Shown: positions 1-10,563, counted from the first letter of the stretch. The stretch: 64,000 bases of DNA from Allonocardiopsis opalescens (GCF_003002095.1 NZ_PVZC01000003.1:372001-436000); one strand, 5' to 3'. Notes: generated by a model not told the origin, from the sequence alone. Numbers and translations are program-made.

Positions 1-1
1 C

Positions 2-982
2 ATGAACTACCTCGACGGCCGCTACGAGACGGACCGCGAGCTGTTCCCCAACCGGATCATCGTCGGCTCGGAGACCTTCCCCACCCTCATCGACCGCCTG
101 TGGCGCCTCGTGCGGACATACCCGCACGTCATCGGCGACTTCACCTGGACCGGATGGGACTACCTCGGCGAGGTCGGCGTCGGCAGGCCGCAGTACGCCG
201 ACGAGCCGGGCGGCTTCATGGGCGGCTACCCGTGGCTCACCGCCTGGGTCGGAGACATCGACATCACCGGCGTGCGCCGTCCCGCCTCCTACTACCGGGA
301 GATCGTCTACGGCCTGCGCCCCGAGCCCTACATCGCGGTCCAGCGGCCGGGATCCCGCGGCCGCGACGCCGTGTCGTCCCCGTGGGCCTGGACCGACAGC
401 GTCTCGACCTGGACCTGGCCCGGCCACGAGGGCGAGCCGCTGACCGTGGAGGTCTACAGCGACGCCGACGAGGTCGACCTGCTCCTCAACGGCGCCTCGC
501 TGGGGCGCAGGCCGACCGGCGAACGGCACCGGTACCGCACCGCCTTCGAGGTCCCCTTCACCCCGGGCCGCCTCACCGCCGTCGCCTACCGCGACGGCGC
601 CGAGGCCGAGCGCGGCGAGCTGCGCACGGCGACCGGCGACGTGCGCCTGACCGCGACCGCCGACCGCACGGTCATCACGGCCGGCGTCGACGAGCTCGCG
701 TTCATCGACATCGCCCTGGTCGACGCGGACGGCTCGGTGTTCACCGGCACCGGCCGGCGCGTCGAGGTGGCCGTCGACGGCCCCGGCACACTCCAGGGCC
801 TCGGCAGCGGCGACCCGAGGACCACCGAACCCTTCACCGGCACCGCCCATCGCACGTACGACGGCCGCGCGCTCGCCGTGGTCCGGCCCACGGGGCCCGG
901 CGAGATCCGCGTCACGGTGACCGACGACACCGGTCTGAGCACCGAAGCGCTGGTGGTCGCGGAGAAGCCCGCCGGCGGATGA
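2..982 (+). CDS. Glycoside hydrolase family 2 protein, C-terminal part (gene cut by left edge)
   Basis: Only the last 326 residues are visible; the reading frame is open to the window edge, so the first Met here is probably internal. The visible start is the end of the catalytic TIM barrel. GSET (residues 22-25) probably carries the nucleophile Glu24, and the stretch TWTGWDYLGE is typical of GH2 beta-galactosidase-like enzymes. A DUF4982-like beta-sandwich follows (about 105-200), then an Ig/Big-like domain (about 210-326). It probably removes terminal beta-linked sugars (galactose or glucuronate). It is the first gene of a same-strand run with two GH3, a GH78 and a GH43. Family assignment is good; substrate is not determinable from this fragment. 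Confidence 0.8.
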   Translation: MNYLDGRYETDRELFPNRIIVGSETFPTLIDRLWRLVRTYPHVIGDFTWTGWDYLGEVGVGRPQYADEPGGFMGGYPWLTAWVGDIDITGVRRPASYYREIVYGLRPEPYIAVQRPGSRGRDAVSSPWAWTDSVSTWTWPGHEGEPLTVEVYSDADEVDLLLNGASLGRRPTGERHRYRTAFEVPFTPGRLTAVAYRDGAEAERGELRTATGDVRLTATADRTVITAGVDELAFIDIALVDADGSVFTGTGRRVEVAVDGPGTLQGLGSGDPRTTEPFTGTAHRTYDGRALAVVRPTGPGEIRVTVTDDTGLSTEALVVAEKPAGG

Positions 983-1068
983 CGCCGCGCGGAACACGGC
1001 CGCCCGCAGCTCCCACGACCACCTGTCCGACACGACCGCGGCCCGCCCGGGCCGCACAGGGGAAGATG

Positions 1069-3411
1069 ATGACCGACATCGGCACGCTCGTCCGGCGACT
1101 CGACCTGGACCAGAAGATCGCCCAGTTGACCGGGATGAGCTACTACGACCTCATCGATCCGGTCGCCGCCTACACACGCGGTGAGACCGTCGTCGAGCTG
1201 TCGCGGATCGCCGAGACGCGCCCGCACGGCGCCGGACACCTCTCACTGGCCTACCAGCTCGCGACGGACCCCGGTGAACTCCGCAAGGTGCTGCGCACCA
1301 TCCAGGACACCGTCCGCGACATCAGCCCCTTCGGCATCGGGGTCCTGGTGCACGGCGAAGCCGTCAGCGGCCTGGTGCACGAGGCCGGCAGCCAGTTCAC
1401 CACACCGTGGGGCCAGGCGGCGACCTGGGACCCCGAGGTCCCGCGCCGGATCGGTGAGATCGCCGCCCGCGACTCCCGCGACCTGGGCTTCCACCTGGTC
1501 TTCTCGCCGGTCCTGGACCTCGCGCGGGACCTGCGGTGGGGCCGCGTCCACGAGACCTACGGGGAGGACCCCGAACTGGTATCCCGGATGGGCGTCGGCT
1601 TCATCACCGGTATCCAGGGCGCCCACCACGAGTCCGGAGTGCTCGCCACCGGCAAGCACTTCCTCGGCTACGGGCACTCGGTCGGCGCGCTCAACCAGGC
1701 CGCGACCCAGCTGGGCCGGCGCGAACTCGTGGACGTGTACGCCGAGCCGTTCCGCCGCGCCATCCGGGAGACCGGCCTGTCGGTCATGATGAACTCCTAC
1801 AACGAGGTGGACGGGATCCCGGCCGCCGCCAACCGCTGGCTGCTCACCGATCTGCTCCGCGGTGAACTGGGCTTCCGCGGCCTCACCGTCAGCGACTACG
1901 ACTCGGTGTCCATGCTGCTGAGCCGCCAGCGCACGGCGGCCACCCCCGGCGCCGCGGCGGTCCAGGCCCTGGAGGCCGGCCTCGACGTCGAGCTGCCGAG
2001 CGCGCCGATGTTCTCCGCCCTGCACGCGGAGGTGGCGGCCGGCCGCATCGGCGAAGAGGTGATCGACCGGGCCGTGGAGCGTGTCCTGGAGCTGAAGTCA
2101 CGGTTCGGGCTCGTCCCCGGAATCGGCCCGGCCCGCCCACCGGCGCCGCACGCGCCGATCGCCAAGGCCGACACCCGCGGCCTGGCCCGCGACATCGCCA
2201 CCAAGAGCATCACGCTGCTGGCCAACGACGGTGTGCTGCCCCTGACCGCGGGACACGGCCGGATCGCCGTCGTCGGCCCGGCAGCCGACGAACTGCGCAT
2301 CCACTTCGGCGCCTACTCCGATGTGGCCAACCGCGAACTGCCGATCGCCATCCGCAAGATCATCAGTGGCGAGGTCCCCGGCGTGGCGGCATCGGAGGAG
2401 GTCTTCACTGACCTGTTCCAGACCCGCCTGCCCGGCACCGGACCGGACTTCGAGGACCTGGCCCGGAGCCTGCACCCGGACGCGGTCAGCGTCCTGGCCG
2501 CCGTGCGGTCCCTGGACCCCGGAGCCGAGTACCACGCCTTCGGCAGTGTCGAGCCGGGCGGCGAGCTGGACGAGGCGGCGCTGGGCGCCGCGGTCGCCGG
2601 CGCCGACGTCGTCATCGCCGTCGTCGGGGAGCGCACCGGCTGGGTCGGCGACCACACCGCAGGCGAGGGGCGCACCAGCGCCGACCCGAGGCTGCCCGGC
2701 GACCAGGAGCGGCTGGTGTCGGCGCTGCGGCGGCACGGCAAGCGGGTCGTCACCGTCGTGGTGAGCGGCCGCCCGCTGCTGCTGGAGGCCGTCCACCGCG
2801 ACTCCGCCGCCGTGGTCCTGGCTCCCCTGCTCGGCGACGTGGCCGGCCCCGCCATCGCCGACGTGCTCTTCGGCGCGGCCGAGCCCGGCGGACGGCTGCC
2901 CTCCACCTTCCCCCGCCACCTCGGTCAGGTGCCGCTCTACCACGGCCACCCCACCGGCAGCGGCTACTCCACCCGCGGCGGGACGCGGAACGCCTACACC
3001 GATCTCGCGGACAACTCGCCGCTGTACGCCTTCGGCCACGGCTTGACCTGGACCGACTTCGACGTGGCCCTGGAGGGCGCCGCGGTGTCCGACGACACGA
3101 TCACCGTGACCGCGCGCGTGACGAACACCGGGGACCGGGCGGGCACCGCGGTGGTGCAGCTCTACGGGCGCGACGAGGCCGCGTCCGTCGTGCGCCCCGT
3201 GCGGCAGCTGCTGGACTTCGCCCGGGTCGAACTGGCCCGGGGAGCAGGGGCCGACATCGCGTTCGCCGTGCCCGTCGAGCGCCTGGCCTACACCTGGCCG
3301 GACGGGCGCCGCGGGGTCGAGGAGGGGGAGCTCACCGTGCTGCTGGGCCTCGCCAGCGACGACATCCGCGCCGGCGGCTCCGTCGTGCTGCCCCGGCTCG
3401 TCCTCGCCTGA
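1069..3411 (+). CDS. Glycoside hydrolase family 3 beta-glucosidase/beta-xylosidase
   Basis: A 780-residue GH3 enzyme, normal for the family, with no signal peptide and so probably cytoplasmic. The N-terminal barrel has the conserved KHF motif (KHFLGYGHS) and the catalytic-nucleophile motif SDYDS with Asp near residue 275. The alpha/beta sandwich and C-terminal Fn3-like domain (NTGDRAGTAVVQLYGRD) follow. Two adjacent ATGs exist (1066 and 1069); the second has better spacing from AGGGGA at 1058-1063. The frame stays open much further upstream, but that part is an Arg-rich shadow. It probably trims beta-linked glucose, xylose or arabinose from oligosaccharides released by neighbouring enzymes. 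Confidence 0.88.
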   Translation: MTDIGTLVRRLDLDQKIAQLTGMSYYDLIDPVAAYTRGETVVELSRIAETRPHGAGHLSLAYQLATDPGELRKVLRTIQDTVRDISPFGIGVLVHGEAVSGLVHEAGSQFTTPWGQAATWDPEVPRRIGEIAARDSRDLGFHLVFSPVLDLARDLRWGRVHETYGEDPELVSRMGVGFITGIQGAHHESGVLATGKHFLGYGHSVGALNQAATQLGRRELVDVYAEPFRRAIRETGLSVMMNSYNEVDGIPAAANRWLLTDLLRGELGFRGLTVSDYDSVSMLLSRQRTAATPGAAAVQALEAGLDVELPSAPMFSALHAEVAAGRIGEEVIDRAVERVLELKSRFGLVPGIGPARPPAPHAPIAKADTRGLARDIATKSITLLANDGVLPLTAGHGRIAVVGPAADELRIHFGAYSDVANRELPIAIRKIISGEVPGVAASEEVFTDLFQTRLPGTGPDFEDLARSLHPDAVSVLAAVRSLDPGAEYHAFGSVEPGGELDEAALGAAVAGADVVIAVVGERTGWVGDHTAGEGRTSADPRLPGDQERLVSALRRHGKRVVTVVVSGRPLLLEAVHRDSAAVVLAPLLGDVAGPAIADVLFGAAEPGGRLPSTFPRHLGQVPLYHGHPTGSGYSTRGGTRNAYTDLADNSPLYAFGHGLTWTDFDVALEGAAVSDDTITVTARVTNTGDRAGTAVVQLYGRDEAASVVRPVRQLLDFARVELARGAGADIAFAVPVERLAYTWPDGRRGVEEGELTVLLGLASDDIRAGGSVVLPRLVLA

Positions 3412-3462
3412 GCCCGCCATCCGCCGTTCCGACCCTTCCGACCGCCCACCAGGAGAACCGCG

Positions 3463-5733
3463 ATGACCGAACTCGATCCCGCTGACCTGCCGCTGGAGCG
3501 CAAGGCCGCGCTGCTGACCGGCGCCGACTTCTGGTCCACCGCGGCCGCGGAGGAGGCCGGGATCGCCTCCGTCGTGCTCAGCGACGGCCCGCACGGCATC
3601 CGCCGCCAGGCCGACACCGGCGACCACCTGGGCATCAACGACAGCCTGCCCGCCACCTGCTTCCCGCCCGCGGTCGCGGTCGGGTCCAGCTGGGACCCGG
3701 AGGTGGCCGCTCAAGTCGGCGCCGCCGTCGCCCGCGAGGGCCGCGCGCTGGGGGCCGACGTCGTGCTCGGCCCCGGGGTCAACATCAAGCGCACGCCGCT
3801 GTGCGGGCGCAGCTTCGAGTACTACTCCGAGGACCCGCACCTGTCGGGCGTGCTGGGCGCGGCCTACGTGCGCGCCGTGCAGGCCCAGGGGGTGGGCGCG
3901 TCGGTGAAGCACTTCGCGGTCAACAACCAGGAGACCGAGCGGATGCGCGTCAGCGCGGACGTCGACGAGCGGACCCTGCGCGAGATCTACCTGCCGGCCT
4001 TCGAACGCGTGGTCACCGAGGCCGCCCCGGCCACCGTCATGTGCTCCTACAACAGGATCAACGGGGTCCACGCCGCGGAGAACCACCGGCTGCTCACCGA
4101 GGTGCTGCGCGGCGAGTGGGGCTTCACCGGCGCCGTCGTGTCGGACTGGGGCGCGGTCGGCGACCGCGTCACGGCCCTGGCCGCCGGCACCGACCTGGAG
4201 ATGCCGGGCGCCGAGACCGCCCGGCAGGTCGTCGACGCGGTCCGGTCGGGGCGGCTGGCGGAGTCGGTGGTCGACACCGCCGCCCGCCGGGTGGCCGCGC
4301 TCAGCCGCTTCGCCCGGCCCTCGGGCGCCGCCGCCGGCGGCGATCCGCGGCTGACGGAGCAGGAGGTCGAGGCGGGGCACGCGCTGGCCCGGCGGGTGGC
4401 CGCCGAATGCGCGGTGCTGCTGCGCAACGAGCGCGGCGTGCTGCCGATCGAGCGCGCCTCCCGGGTGGCGGTCGTCGGCGAGTTCGCCGTCCTCCCCTCT
4501 TACCAGGGCGGCGGCAGCTCCCACATCAACCCGACCCGCGTCGACACCGCACTGGACGCCATCCGCGAACACGCCGAAGCCCGCGGGCAGGCCGTGGACT
4601 ACGCCCCCGGGTTCCACCGCGACGGCAGCGGCGACGCCGCGCGGCTGCGCGCCGACGCGGTCCAGGCCGCGAGCGGCGCCGACGTGGCCGTCGTCTTCGC
4701 CGGTATCGTGCGCGAGTCCGAGGGCTTCGACCGCGAGCACATCGACCTGCCCGCCGGCCAGGTGGAGCTGATCCGGGCGGTGGCGGCCGCGGCCGAGCGC
4801 ACCGTGGTCGTGCTGTCCAACGGCGGCGTGGTGTCGCTGGAGGGCTGGCACGACGAGGTCGACGCGATCCTGGAGGGCTGGCTGCTCGGCCAGGCCGGGG
4901 GCGCGGCGCTCGCCGACCTGCTCTACGGCGCGGTGAACCCGTCCGGCCACCTGGCCGAGACGATCCCGCTGCGGCTGCAGGACACCCCCGCGTACCTGAA
5001 CTTCCCGGGCGAGCAGGGGCACGTGCGCTACGGCGAGGGCGTCATGGTCGGCTACCGCCACTACACCACCGCCGAGCGGGCCGTGCGCTACCCGTTCGGG
5101 CACGGACTCGGCTACACCGAGTTCACCACCACCGGCCTGGACGTCACCCCCGCAGGGCCCGAATCGGCGCAGGTCAGCGTCACCGTCGAGAACTCCGGCC
5201 GCCGCGCGGGCAAGCACGTCGTGCAGGTGTACGTGGCCACCACCGCGGGCCCGGTACGGCGCCCGGCGCGCGAGCTGCGCGCGTTCGCCAAGATCGAACT
5301 CGCGCCCGGGGAGTCGCGCACGCTCACCCTGGACCTCGACCGGCGCGCCTTCGCCTACTGGGACATCGAGGTGGGCCGCTGGGTCGTGGCGCCGGGCGCC
5401 TACACGATCCAGATCGGCGACTCGGCGACCCGGATCGTCGCCGACCGGACCGTCACCCTCACCGGGGAAGCACTCGCCGCGGAGCTGTCGATGCGCTCCA
5501 CCGTCGGCGACTGGTTCGACCACCCCGTCGTCGGCGCCCGGTTCGCGCGGATGCTCGCCTCGGTCATGGGCTCCGCGCCGGCCGAGCGGAGCGAACAGGC
5601 CGAGGACGGGATGAAGATGGCGCGGGGGATGCCCCTCTACCAGTTCGCCGGCTTCCTCAGTGGTCCGCTGCCCGCCAAGCAGCTCGACCGGCTGATCGAA
5701 CTGACCCGAGCCGCTTCGGCCGCAAGCCGATGA
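3463..5733 (+). CDS. Glycoside hydrolase family 3 beta-glucosidase (second paralogue)
   Basis: A 756-residue GH3 enzyme starting 51 bp after the previous gene, with ribosome site AGGAGA at 3451-3456. It carries DGPHGIR near the N-terminus, KHFAVNNQE, and the nucleophile motif SDWGAV with Asp near residue 228. The C-terminal Fn3-like domain (NSGRRAGKHVVQVYV) is followed by an extra ~90-residue tail with ERSEQAEDGMK and PLYQFAGFLSG. This architecture is common in bacterial beta-glucosidases acting on plant glycosides. It belongs to a different GH3 subgroup from its upstream neighbour (different nucleophile context), so the two probably differ in substrate. No signal peptide is visible. Confidence 0.88.
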   Translation: MTELDPADLPLERKAALLTGADFWSTAAAEEAGIASVVLSDGPHGIRRQADTGDHLGINDSLPATCFPPAVAVGSSWDPEVAAQVGAAVAREGRALGADVVLGPGVNIKRTPLCGRSFEYYSEDPHLSGVLGAAYVRAVQAQGVGASVKHFAVNNQETERMRVSADVDERTLREIYLPAFERVVTEAAPATVMCSYNRINGVHAAENHRLLTEVLRGEWGFTGAVVSDWGAVGDRVTALAAGTDLEMPGAETARQVVDAVRSGRLAESVVDTAARRVAALSRFARPSGAAAGGDPRLTEQEVEAGHALARRVAAECAVLLRNERGVLPIERASRVAVVGEFAVLPSYQGGGSSHINPTRVDTALDAIREHAEARGQAVDYAPGFHRDGSGDAARLRADAVQAASGADVAVVFAGIVRESEGFDREHIDLPAGQVELIRAVAAAAERTVVVLSNGGVVSLEGWHDEVDAILEGWLLGQAGGAALADLLYGAVNPSGHLAETIPLRLQDTPAYLNFPGEQGHVRYGEGVMVGYRHYTTAERAVRYPFGHGLGYTEFTTTGLDVTPAGPESAQVSVTVENSGRRAGKHVVQVYVATTAGPVRRPARELRAFAKIELAPGESRTLTLDLDRRAFAYWDIEVGRWVVAPGAYTIQIGDSATRIVADRTVTLTGEALAAELSMRSTVGDWFDHPVVGARFARMLASVMGSAPAERSEQAEDGMKMARGMPLYQFAGFLSGPLPAKQLDRLIELTRAASAASR

Positions 5734-5872
5734 CCCGCGCCCCGCGGCCGCGCCCGCACCGCGGAGCCCACGCGTGGACGCACCGGGCGGAGCCCTCCCG
5801 GACAGCGGGAGGCCGCCGCGCGCAACGAACCGATCACCGTCGCCGTCGACGGCGTGCAGAAAGGAATCCGGC

Positions 5873-8353
5873 ATGACCTGGCTAGGGACCTTCGTCGGCC
5901 CCGACCACCCGTGCGAGGCGGGCGAGCCCGCCGCGTACTTCCGCCGCGAGTTCACCGCCGGCGACGGGCTGCGCCGCGCCACCCTGCACGTCACCGCGCT
6001 CGGCATCGTCGAGCCCTACCTGAACGGCGCCCGGGTCGGCGACGAGGTGCTCGCCCCGGGCTGGACCTCCTACCGCCACCGGCTCGCCGTCACCGCGCAC
6101 GACGTGACGGACCTGGTCGCCCCCGGCCGCAACGCCCTCGGCGCGATCGTCGGCGAGGGCTGGGCGGTCGGCCGGCTCGGGTGGGAGGGCCGCCGCCACC
6201 ACTACAGCGACCGCCCCGCGTGGTTCGCGCAGCTCGAACTGGAGTACACCGGCGGCCGCGCCGAGATCGTCGCCACCGACGGAACCGTCCGGGTCGGGAC
6301 CGGCGCGGTACGCGCCAACGGCATCTACGACGGAGAGGAGTACGACGCCCGGCAGGAGCCCCGGGGCTGGTGCCAGGCCGGATTCGACGACACCGGCTGG
6401 ACGCCGGCCGTGCGGGTGGACTGGGATCCGGGCACCCTGGTGCCGCCGGCGGCGCCGCCGATCCGCCGCGTCGAGGAGCTCGCGCCGGTCGAGGTGATCA
6501 CCACCCCCAGCGGCCGGACCGTGGTGGACTTCGGCCAGAACATCACCGGCTGGCTCCGGATCACCGTCACCGGGGAGGCCGGGCGGACCGTCACCCTGCG
6601 GCACGCCGAAGTCCTCACCGGCGGTGAGATCGACGTCGAGACACTGCGCACCGCCGCCGCGACCGACCGGTACACCCTGCGCGGGGGCGGCACCGAGACC
6701 TGGGAGCCGAGGTTCACCTTCCACGGCTTCCGGTACGCCGAGATCGACGGCTGGCCCGGCGAACTCGATCCGGAGGCGGTCCGCGCGGTCGTCGTGCACA
6801 GCGACATGGTCAGAACCGGGTGGTTCGAGACCTCCGACGACCTGCTCAACCGGCTCCACGCCAACGTCGTATGGAGCATGCGCGGCAACTTCGTCGGCGT
6901 CCCCACCGACTGCCCGCAACGCGACGAGCGGCTGGGCTGGACCGGTGACCTCAACACCTTCGCGCCCACGGCCGGCTTCCTGTACGACGTGCGCGGTGTC
7001 CTGGGCTCGTGGCTGGCGGACCTGGCCGCCGAGCAGCGCGAGCGGGGCTTCGTGCCCTTCGTGGTCCCCGACGTGCTGTCCACCCCGTCGCCCCCGACCG
7101 CGCTGTGGAGCGATGTCGCCGTCAGCCTGCCCTGGGCCCTATACCAGGAGTACGGCGACGAGGAGACCCTGCGCCGCTGCTACGACTCGATGGCCGCGTT
7201 TGTCCGCCAGGTGGAGCCGCTGCTCGACGAGCACGGCCTGTGGAGCCGCGGCTACCAGTTCGGCGACTGGCTCGACCCCGACGCCCCGGCCGACAACGCG
7301 AGCGGCGGCAAGACCGACCGGCACCTGGTCGCCTCGGCGTACCTGTGCAGGACCACCCGCCAGATGGCGCGGACCGCCGCGCTGCTCGGCCGCGACGACG
7401 ACGCGGCGCACTTCGCCGCGCTCGCCGACCGGGTGCGCGCCGCGTTCCGCCGTGAGTACGTCACCGCGTCCGGGCGCGTGGCCAACGAGACCGCGACCGC
7501 GTACGCGCTCGCGATCGCCTTCGACATCCTCGACGCCGACCAGCTCCAGCATGCGGGCGACCGGCTCGCCGAACTCGTCACCAAGGCCGGCCACCGCATC
7601 TCCACCGGCTTCGCGGGCACGCCCTGGGTGACCGACGCCCTGAGCCGCACCGGCCACATCGACGACGCCTACCTGCTGCTGATGGAGACCGGCTGCCCTT
7701 CGTTCCTGTACCCGGTCACCATGGGGGCGACCACCATCTGGGAGCGCTGGGACTCCATCAGGCCCGACGGCACCGTCAACCCGTCCGGGATGGCCTCGCT
7801 CAACCACTACGCCCTGGGCGCGGTCGCCGACTGGCTGCACCGCGTCGTCGGCGGACTCACCGCCACCGAGCCCGGCTACCGCCGGATGCGGATCGCCCCG
7901 CGGCCCGGCGGCGGCCTCACCCGCGCCCGGGTCGCCCACGACACCGCCCATGGGCGCGTCGAGGTCGCCTGGCGGCTGGACGACGGCTCCATGCACCTGG
8001 CCGTCACGATTCCCCAGGGCACCGCCGCGACCGTCGTACTCCCCCTGCACCCGGAGTCCCACCAGGCCGAAGTGGGGCCGGGCGAGCACACCTGGCGCTA
8101 CGAGGTGCCCCGGGCTGCCACGGAGACCTTCACCATGGACACCCCGCTGCGCACCCTGGCAGAGGACCCGGCCGTGTGGCGCGCCGTGACCGACGTGTTC
8201 GCCGCGCACTTCCCGGGCGTGCCCATCGACGCCAGAAGCCCGGAAGCCGCAGGTCTGTCGCTCAACGCCGTCATGGGATTCATCCCGGGTTCGCCAGAGG
8301 GGGTCAGGCACGACCTCGTCGCCGCCCTCGCGGCGCACCGGGAACAGAAGTGA
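5873..8353 (+). CDS. Alpha-L-rhamnosidase, glycoside hydrolase family 78
   Basis: An 826-residue GH78 enzyme hydrolysing terminal alpha-L-rhamnose. The N-terminal carbohydrate-binding beta-sandwich (VEPYLNGARVGDEVLAPGW) precedes the concanavalin-like domain (VVDFGQNITGWLRI). The (alpha/alpha)6 catalytic barrel holds the family hallmark DCPQRDERLGWTGD near residues 346-359, and later EQRERGF and TIWERWDS. The start at 5873 is chosen because family homology begins there and AAGGAA at 5861-5866 precedes it; the in-frame ATG at 5774 would add an unrelated Arg/Pro-rich leader. The last ~65 residues resemble a small alpha-helical beta-glucosidase-type tail. Rhamnose plus glucose, xylose and galactose activities in one cluster suggest rhamnogalacturonan or plant-glycoside breakdown. 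Confidence 0.92.
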   Translation: MTWLGTFVGPDHPCEAGEPAAYFRREFTAGDGLRRATLHVTALGIVEPYLNGARVGDEVLAPGWTSYRHRLAVTAHDVTDLVAPGRNALGAIVGEGWAVGRLGWEGRRHHYSDRPAWFAQLELEYTGGRAEIVATDGTVRVGTGAVRANGIYDGEEYDARQEPRGWCQAGFDDTGWTPAVRVDWDPGTLVPPAAPPIRRVEELAPVEVITTPSGRTVVDFGQNITGWLRITVTGEAGRTVTLRHAEVLTGGEIDVETLRTAAATDRYTLRGGGTETWEPRFTFHGFRYAEIDGWPGELDPEAVRAVVVHSDMVRTGWFETSDDLLNRLHANVVWSMRGNFVGVPTDCPQRDERLGWTGDLNTFAPTAGFLYDVRGVLGSWLADLAAEQRERGFVPFVVPDVLSTPSPPTALWSDVAVSLPWALYQEYGDEETLRRCYDSMAAFVRQVEPLLDEHGLWSRGYQFGDWLDPDAPADNASGGKTDRHLVASAYLCRTTRQMARTAALLGRDDDAAHFAALADRVRAAFRREYVTASGRVANETATAYALAIAFDILDADQLQHAGDRLAELVTKAGHRISTGFAGTPWVTDALSRTGHIDDAYLLLMETGCPSFLYPVTMGATTIWERWDSIRPDGTVNPSGMASLNHYALGAVADWLHRVVGGLTATEPGYRRMRIAPRPGGGLTRARVAHDTAHGRVEVAWRLDDGSMHLAVTIPQGTAATVVLPLHPESHQAEVGPGEHTWRYEVPRAATETFTMDTPLRTLAEDPAVWRAVTDVFAAHFPGVPIDARSPEAAGLSLNAVMGFIPGSPEGVRHDLVAALAAHREQK

Positions 8354-8624
8354 CACCGCGGTCCTGTAGCAGGCCCTGCCCCGCTCAGCGGCGCCATGAA
8401 ACGCGGCTGCGGACGGCCGGGTGGGGCGCACCGCGGCCGCGATCGGGGGATCTCGCGAAGGCCCCTGACGGGCTGCCGCCTGGGCACGCCGGCCGTACCG
8501 GCCGACCGAAGTCGCAGCGCACCGACCGATCACGACAGGAAGCACACTCGATCATGGACACCACCAGGCCGACCCTCGCGCGCTCGCGCGCTGAAGTCGC
8601 GGCGACCGCGGAGAAGAGCGAGAG

Positions 8625-10075
8625 ATGACGACGCCCATCATCGCCGGGTTCTACCCCGATCCGAGCATCTGCCGAGCGGGAGACGCCTACTACGTCGCCA
8701 ACTCCAGCTTCGAGTACGCGCCAGGCGTGCCGATCCACCGCAGCACCGATCTGGTCACCTGGACACCCGTAGGCAACGCGCTGCAGCGTCTCGGTCAGCT
8801 GGACGTCCGCGCCGCGCCGGCGAGCACCGGGGTGTACGCTCCGACGCTGCGCCACCACGGCGGCAGATTCTGGCTCGTGACGACGAACGTGCTGGAAACG
8901 CACCGCGGTCAGCTCATCGTCTCGGCCGATGACCCGGCCGGTCCGTGGTCGGACCCGGTCCACGTGGCCGGCGCCATCGGGATCGACCCGGACCTCGCCT
9001 GGGACGAGCACGGGGTCTGCCACCTGACCTGGGCGTCGAACGGCCCGGAATCGCCGGCATGCCGATCGATCCCACGACGGGCACGGCACTCGGCCCGCCG
9101 CGGCTGCTGTGGCAGGGCACGGGACTGGCCTTCCCCGAGGCACCGCACCTGTACCGACGGGACGGCTGGTGGTACCTGATGCTCGCCGAGGGCGGCACCG
9201 AGCGGGGCCACACCGTCACCATCGCGCGTTCCCGTGCACTCGACGGACCCTACGAAGCCGCGCCCGCCAACCCGATCCTCACCCATCGCAGCACCACACA
9301 CGCCGTGCAGAACACCGGTCACGCCGACCTCGTCGAACTGGCCGACGGCTCGTGGGCCATGGTCTACCTCGGCGTCCGGCCCCACGGCCGCACCCCGATG
9401 TTCCACGTCAACGGCCGTGAGACCTTCATCGCCGGGGTGAGCTGGATCGACGGCTGGCCGGTCGTCGACGAGGAGCGCTTCGACCCGGTCCCACCGGACC
9501 ATTCGTTCGTCGACCGGTTCCACTCGACCGACCTCGACGCCCGCTGGGTGTCCCCGAACGTCTTCCCGGACACCTTCACCCGGCGGGAAGGCGGCCGCCT
9601 CGTCCTGACCGCTCCCGCCATGGGCGATCCGAAGCCGGTGCTCTCGGCCCGTGCCCGCGACCGGGAATGGACCGCCGAAGCCGCTCTCGACACGTCCGCC
9701 GGCATCGCCCGCTTCCTCGTCCGGATCGACGGATCGCACTGGTACGGACTCACCGCCGACGCGGAAACGGTCACCGCCACCGTGGTCATCGGACCCGCCC
9801 GCACGACCACCGCCCAGGTGCCGATACGGGGGCGGGCGACCCTGCGCATCTCGGTCCGCCGGCCCACGGCGACCCCTCCCATGCCCGCGCACGAGCCCGA
9901 TGTCATCGAGCTGTCCGTCGTCGCGGACGACGGGACCGCGGAGGTGCTCGGGTCGTTCGACGGACGCTACCTCTCCACCGAGGTGGCCGGCGGGTTCACC
10001 GGCCGCACCTTCGGCGTGGAACCCGTGGCAGGCGAGGTCACGGTCCACCACATCGCCTATCGCCCCCATCGCTGA
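8625..10075 (+). pseudogene. Glycoside hydrolase family 43 beta-xylosidase/arabinofuranosidase, frameshifted
   Basis: Two overlapping frames together make one GH43 protein. Frame 1 (8625 to about 9045) opens with the family signature FYPDPSICRAGDAYYVANSS, contains the general-base Asp, and runs to CHLTWASNG. The rest (about 9045-10075) continues in another frame with IDPTTGTALGPPRLLWQGTG, PEAPHLYRRDGWWYLMLAEG and a C-terminal beta-sandwich (GH43_C2-like). The join lies in the GGCCCGGA tract around 9041-9048, where loss of one base explains the shift. This is either a real mutation or a base-call error. If intact, the enzyme would be about 480 residues and remove xylose or arabinose side groups. 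Confidence 0.8.
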
Positions 10076-10328
10076 AGGCCGAGCACGTGAACCACGGAAG
10101 GCCGGCTTCGCATCCGTGACCCTGGCAGCGAGCTCCGTACGTCCGGCGCGCGTTCATCACCGCGGCACCCGCTGAGCGACGCCGTACGGCACCGGGCACG
10201 GCACCGTCGCGTCCTCAACGGCGGCCACGTTGGGGATGACCCGCGAGTACGTCCGAACGTGCTTCCAACACCCGCCCGTGCGGCGAAGTCAGCACAGGAC
10301 GTGTACCAACCGACCGGCCCGAACACCG

Positions 10329-10374
10329 AAAAACCTGGGGGCCCGACGGCGAACAAACCGCCAAACCCCCAGGT
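10329..10374 (-). terminator. Rho-independent terminator downstream of tRNA-Ser
   Basis: Reading the minus strand, ACCTGGGGG pairs with CCCCCAGGT around a loop that itself contains GGCGG/CGCC complementarity. A run of five T follows. It sits 6 bp past the tRNA 3' end. The stretch 10076-10328 to its left holds no gene I can support. Confidence 0.75.
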
Positions 10375-10379
10375 CAGAG

Positions 10380-10469
10380 CGGAGGATCGGGGATTTGAAC
10401 CCCGGAAGGGCGGTAAACCCTAACCGCATTAGCAGTGCGGCGCCATAGACCGGACTAGGCGAATCCTCC
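10380..10469 (-). tRNA. tRNA-Ser(GCT)
   Basis: On the minus strand the acceptor stem GGAGGAT pairs with ATCCTCC. The D-arm contains CCTAGTCCGGTCTATGG and the anticodon loop ACTGCTAAT gives anticodon GCU, reading AGC/AGU serine codons. A long variable arm (TTAGGG..CCGCCCTTCC) and a T-loop TTCAAAT follow. The long variable arm is diagnostic of serine. CCA is not encoded; the discriminator base is G. Confidence 0.95.
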
Positions 10470-10563
10470 AGTGCGGGACAGCGTACCGAGCGGAGCGTGG
10501 TGGCCGCAAAGTGAAAAGCCCGGTGGCTGGTCCATGTGGACGGTACCACCTCCGGGGACGGCC

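Noticed and set aside
2098-6006. Very long minus-strand ORF (1302 codons) across the GH3 genes
   Set aside because: It mirrors the two well supported GH3 genes, has His/Gly/Val-rich composition without domains, and arises from high GC codon bias.
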